Positions 14,047-16,796 of a DNA stretch of 16,796 bases are shown piece by piece. Origin of the DNA: Candidatus Culexmicrobium profundum (GTDB lineage Archaea > Thermoproteota > Methanomethylicia > Culexarchaeales > Culexmicrobiaceae). Below the pieces are notes generated by a model that saw nothing but the letters and a program-made list of their open reading frames with translations, did no database searches and had not been told where the DNA came from. Numbering within the stretch: the stretch's first letter is position 1; each line of letters opens with the position of its first letter. Where the stretch lies: assembly GCA_025061245.1 (NCBI GenBank), contig JANZKD010000026.1, forward strand, positions 1 to 16,796. Direction: 5' to 3'. Position numbers and translations under genes: made by a program.

Positions 14047-15810
14047 ATGGGTAAAGTTTCTATTTTTAATAAGCTGTTTCTCATGTTTTTATTAGTTGGT
14101 GTTTTATCTTGCTTTCTGTTTCCATTTCAGATACTTGGACAGGAGAGCGACTTTAAAGTCTATGAAGTTTCATTGATAGATGTTTCTATTGATGTATTTG
14201 AGAGTGGAAGATTACTAGTTACTGAGAAAATCACCATTAAATATATCCATGGGGTTTTCAGCTACTTTTATAGGGATATTCCTTTTAGGGGTTTGAGTAA
14301 TATTTATGTTATTTCAGTGGATGCTGTAAATGTAACTCTTGTTGATTATGATGTTGAGTATTCTTTAAATGGTGTTAATATTAAGGCTTATTATAAGGGA
14401 TTGCGTGCTCCAGCAATTGCAACTTTTATATTGAAGTATGAGGTTGAAGGTGCATTGTTTGCTGCTAGTCAAACTCAAAATAAGATTGATTGGCTTGCTG
14501 TTGGATTGGATTGGGTTGTTCCCATAAAACACGTTAGTGTCGTTGTAAATTTGCCTGGAAATTTTGTTGATGACCCGCTGCTTAGTGTTAGTCCTGAGCC
14601 TGAGACTATTATCTTTAGGGATGGTGTTACTAGTATTCATTTTAGCGGTAATGATCTTCCTCCTCATGTTGGTTTTAGGGTTGTAGTGGTTTTTCCTAAG
14701 ATTTATGAGCCTCCAGTTGATTACCTGTACTTTTTAAGGGTTTATCCACTTGAATCTTCGTTACTCATTGTTTTTGCTTCTACTCTCATAATGTTGGGAT
14801 TATGGTTTGTGATGGGTAGAATGCCTAAAGTTGAAGTTAATGAGAGTTTATTGTCGCTGGGAATAATACCTTCTAACTTGACTCCTGCCGAAGCATCATT
14901 TCTAGTTTCTAGGAGCTTTAGTGGAAATCAAGTTATGGCAACCCTAATTGACCTTGCGAATAGGGGTTATCTAGTTATAGAGTATGATGGTGATGTTATT
15001 CACTTTAAGCCCACCAGGAGAAGTATTGAGGGTTTAGATGAAAAATCTGAGTTGAAACCATTTGAAAGAGAACTTTTGAAAATTGCTTTGAAGGCGAGGA
15101 ATTCTTTGAATTTACGGAGTGAATGGAGTGAAATTAATAGGATTGGGAAGCTAATTGAAGATGAACTTGTTAAGAATGGATACTTTAAATCGAGACCGAG
15201 AGAATATAGAAGTAAATTCATTTATTGGGGTATGGCTTTGCTGATTATTGGATTAATTATCACTTTTGTTTTATCCGAGATTGTTGGAGTGATTCCTAGG
15301 GCTATACCTTACATTAAATCTGCTTTAAGTTTAATTTTAGGTTTCTCCTTTAGTGGGATTCCAATAGCGTTGATAGGATACACTTTATTTACAAATTATA
15401 CTTTGAAGGGTGCTAGAGAGTATAAATTATGGAAAATTTATTTTGATAAGCTATTTAGATTGAATAAGGATTTAATAGATAAGCTTTCAAATAAATTACG
15501 GTTTTTTGAGAGGCATCTGCCTTTCGTAATATCTATGAGGCCCTCACTCCTGTATAATTGGGGAATGATGTGGTATGGCTTCATTCCTTACTGGCCAACT
15601 TGGTTTGTAACCAGTAGATCTTCCTCTTCTAGCGCTACTGGAATTAGCTTTAACTTTGGAGATTTCATAAGTGACTTGTCAAGCGCTGTAAACATAGCGC
15701 TTCAAGGCCTTCCAACGAGTGTGCGTGCCTTTGGCGGCGGCTTTGTTTCTGCTGGTGGCGGTGGTGGTGTAGGAGGTGCTAGTGGAGGTGGAGGAGGAGG
15801 GGTGGGATGA
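14047..15810 (+). CDS. DUF2207 membrane protein with Gly-rich tail
   Basis: This 587-residue protein starts with a signal-like hydrophobic segment (about res 8-32) and an extracytoplasmic beta-rich region with the DUF2207 opening pattern (YEVSLIDVSIDVFESGRLLVTEKITIKY, then FYRDIPFRGLSNI). A membrane helix lies near 237-257 (SLLIVFASTLIMLGLWFVMG). A cytoplasmic winged-helix-like part follows (TPAEASFLVSRSFSGNQVMATLIDLANRGYLVIE). Two more helices occur at about 390-412 and 425-450, then a Trp/Tyr-rich segment and a C-terminal low-complexity glycine tail (from about 562). This order is the standard architecture of the DUF2207 family, whose function is unknown. ATG 14047 has no SD but sits correctly behind a TATA box, so a leaderless message is likely; GTG 14023 is an alternative in frame but would lie at the TATA box itself. 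It is convergent with the methyltransferase, 11 bases apart. Confidence 0.85.
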   Translation: MGKVSIFNKLFLMFLLVGVLSCFLFPFQILGQESDFKVYEVSLIDVSIDVFESGRLLVTEKITIKYIHGVFSYFYRDIPFRGLSNIYVISVDAVNVTLVDYDVEYSLNGVNIKAYYKGLRAPAIATFILKYEVEGALFAASQTQNKIDWLAVGLDWVVPIKHVSVVVNLPGNFVDDPLLSVSPEPETIIFRDGVTSIHFSGNDLPPHVGFRVVVVFPKIYEPPVDYLYFLRVYPLESSLLIVFASTLIMLGLWFVMGRMPKVEVNESLLSLGIIPSNLTPAEASFLVSRSFSGNQVMATLIDLANRGYLVIEYDGDVIHFKPTRRSIEGLDEKSELKPFERELLKIALKARNSLNLRSEWSEINRIGKLIEDELVKNGYFKSRPREYRSKFIYWGMALLIIGLIITFVLSEIVGVIPRAIPYIKSALSLILGFSFSGIPIALIGYTLFTNYTLKGAREYKLWKIYFDKLFRLNKDLIDKLSNKLRFFERHLPFVISMRPSLLYNWGMMWYGFIPYWPTWFVTSRSSSSSATGISFNFGDFISDLSSAVNIALQGLPTSVRAFGGGFVSAGGGGGVGGASGGGGGGVG

Positions 15811-15821
15811 TCATTAATGTT

Positions 15822-16796
15822 TTAATTAACTATGGCGAAGATTACTTTTAAATATCTTAAATGCTTATCTCTAGGTCTAGTAATGTGGCATGGCGATGCT
15901 CCTCTGATTTTTCCAATAACCTTTAATTCTCTATTGTTTTCAATTGCAGCTTTAACTAGTATTTTCATGAACTCTTCTTCATTTAGAAAGAAACTGCAGC
16001 TTGAAGCTATAAGTAATCCACCTTTTTTTATTTTGCCTATTACTTCTCTATAGAGGTTACCATATGCCTTTCTTCCCTCTCTAACTTTATTTCTACTTGG
16101 GATTAGTGCTGGGGGATCTGCGATGATTATATCGAATTTATTATTGCATTTCTTTAGGTAATTTTCAACTCTGTCCCTAATTATTTCTACTTTGTTTTGG
16201 ATATTATTTAGTTTTATGTTATTTTTCGCCTCTTTTACTGCATATTCTGATTCCTCAACTAGAGTTGTATTTGCACCAGTTAATGCTGCATGGACTGTGA
16301 ATCCTCCAGTATACCCGTATAAATCTAAAACTTCGTCGTCTTTATTGACGTATTTTTCTAGTTCAATTCTATTTGGTCTTTGATCTATGAAGAAGCCTGT
16401 TTTTTGTCCTTTCTCTACATCAACATAAAATTTTGCTTCTTCTTCTCTTATTATGGTTCTAGTCCTTTTTTCTCCTTCAATTACTTTTCTCCATATTTGT
16501 AGTCCAACTTCTCTTCTTGATCTTTGATCATTTTTTATGTAAATTGTTTTTACATCTAATTCTCTAATTAGCAGTTGGCTTAGGGGCTTTAATATTTTGT
16601 CGAATCCAATGCTACTGCTTTGGATAACCAATATTTCTTCATATTTATCTATTATTAACCCTGGCAAAACGTCTCCATCGGCGTTAACTACTCTATAAAA
16701 GCTGTTGAGCCTTAATCTTTTTTCCCTTAAATTGTAAGCTTCAATAATTTTTTTGACTATGTATTGAATATTTAATTCTTCATCTTTTTTAGTTAG
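15822..16796 (-). CDS. RlmI-like class I SAM-dependent rRNA methyltransferase, 5'-truncated by window edge
   Basis: The frame is open to the edge of the window (324 residues visible). It begins with a helix and LREKRLRLNSFYRVVNADGDVLPGLIIDKY, the linker domain of the RlmI/YccW family, which methylates cytosine in 23S rRNA. Then come KTGFFIDQRPNR, SAM motif I DLYGYTGGFTVHAALTGA, the acidic loop VEESEYAV, motif IV IIADPPAL, and LLIASSCSFFLN, where the cysteine fits the position of the m5C nucleophile. The N-terminal PUA domain expected for the family would lie beyond base 16796. TTG 16667 falls inside the conserved VLPGL strand and is not the start. The target base in this organism is inferred from family only. 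Confidence 0.88.
   Translation of the reverse strand, partial: LTKKDEELNIQYIVKKIIEAYNLREKRLRLNSFYRVVNADGDVLPGLIIDKYEEILVIQSSSIGFDKILKPLSQLLIRELDVKTIYIKNDQRSRREVGLQIWRKVIEGEKRTRTIIREEEAKFYVDVEKGQKTGFFIDQRPNRIELEKYVNKDDEVLDLYGYTGGFTVHAALTGANTTLVEESEYAVKEAKNNIKLNNIQNKVEIIRDRVENYLKKCNNKFDIIIADPPALIPSRNKVREGRKAYGNLYREVIGKIKKGGLLIASSCSFFLNEEEFMKILVKAAIENNRELKVIGKIRGASPCHITRPRDKHLRYLKVIFAIVN

Noticed and set aside
15736..15807. GGT/GGC-rich tract as a tandem repeat or mobile element trace
   Set aside because: It encodes the glycine-rich tail usual for DUF2207 proteins, with mixed Gly codons and no exact repeat unit.
1..16796. Defence island, CRISPR array, prophage or transposon
   Set aside because: No spaced repeats, Cas, toxin-antitoxin, transposase or integrase motifs appear on either strand; the MazG-like protein is a housekeeping-type pyrophosphohydrolase without a toxin partner.

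Overview
The window is a dense, AT-rich stretch of an archaeal chromosome. The evidence for an archaeon is the gene content: a PurP-type ATP-grasp protein, a free-standing MetG-beta tRNA-binding domain, a Mth938-type protein, a TM1367-type cyclophilin-like protein and DUF2207. Starts also look archaeal: many are TTG, and many are preceded by GGTGA/GGAGG-type Shine-Dalgarno (SD) sequences 3-7 nt away. TATA-like A/T boxes precede several genes. The exact lineage cannot be fixed from sequence alone; a TACK-type (Thermoproteota-like) archaeon is a reasonable guess. All genes are ordinary chromosomal types. I see no insertion sequence, CRISPR array, phage gene, tRNA or rRNA. No gap longer than 300 bases lacks a gene; the longest is 171 bases.

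Layout. 2-328: C-terminal end of purM, cut by the window edge. 329-499: promoter gap with a perfect 16-bp palindrome. 500-1912: a large, divergent PurP paralog. 2030-2665: VIT/CCC1-like membrane protein. 2718-3953 (minus): threonine synthase. 4012-4800: cyclophilin-like and Mth938-like small proteins. 4910-6199: MFS transporter. 6232-6933: phosphoribosyltransferase. 6991-7800: stand-alone class II glutamine amidotransferase. 7805-9181 (minus): pyruvate kinase. 9257-9748: YdjM-like membrane protein. 9735-10187 (minus): RpiB-type isomerase interrupted by an in-frame TAA. 10249-11952: acetolactate-synthase-like ThDP enzyme. 12018-13130: saccharopine-dehydrogenase-like oxidoreductase. 13244-13567: MazG-like pyrophosphohydrolase. 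13568-13912 (minus): MetG-beta. 14047-15810: DUF2207 membrane protein. 15822-16796 (minus): RlmI-like methyltransferase, cut by the window edge.

Functional threads. purM and the PurP paralog point to IMP synthesis. The PRTase followed by a class II amidotransferase gives the two chemistries found in PurF, but on separate proteins and with a PRTase of a different subgroup. Pyruvate kinase, threonine synthase and the ThDP enzyme belong to central and amino-acid metabolism. MetG-beta and the RlmI-like enzyme act in translation.

No clearly new defence or mobile system is visible. The most unusual signals are two consecutive genes (MFS and PRTase) whose conserved N-termini can be reached only from non-canonical start codons (ATC and CTG), each placed correctly behind an SD. 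Next are the nonsense codon in the otherwise intact RpiB gene, the PurP paralog that has lost its glycine-rich ATP loop and acidic metal-ligand pattern, and the palindrome in front of that gene.
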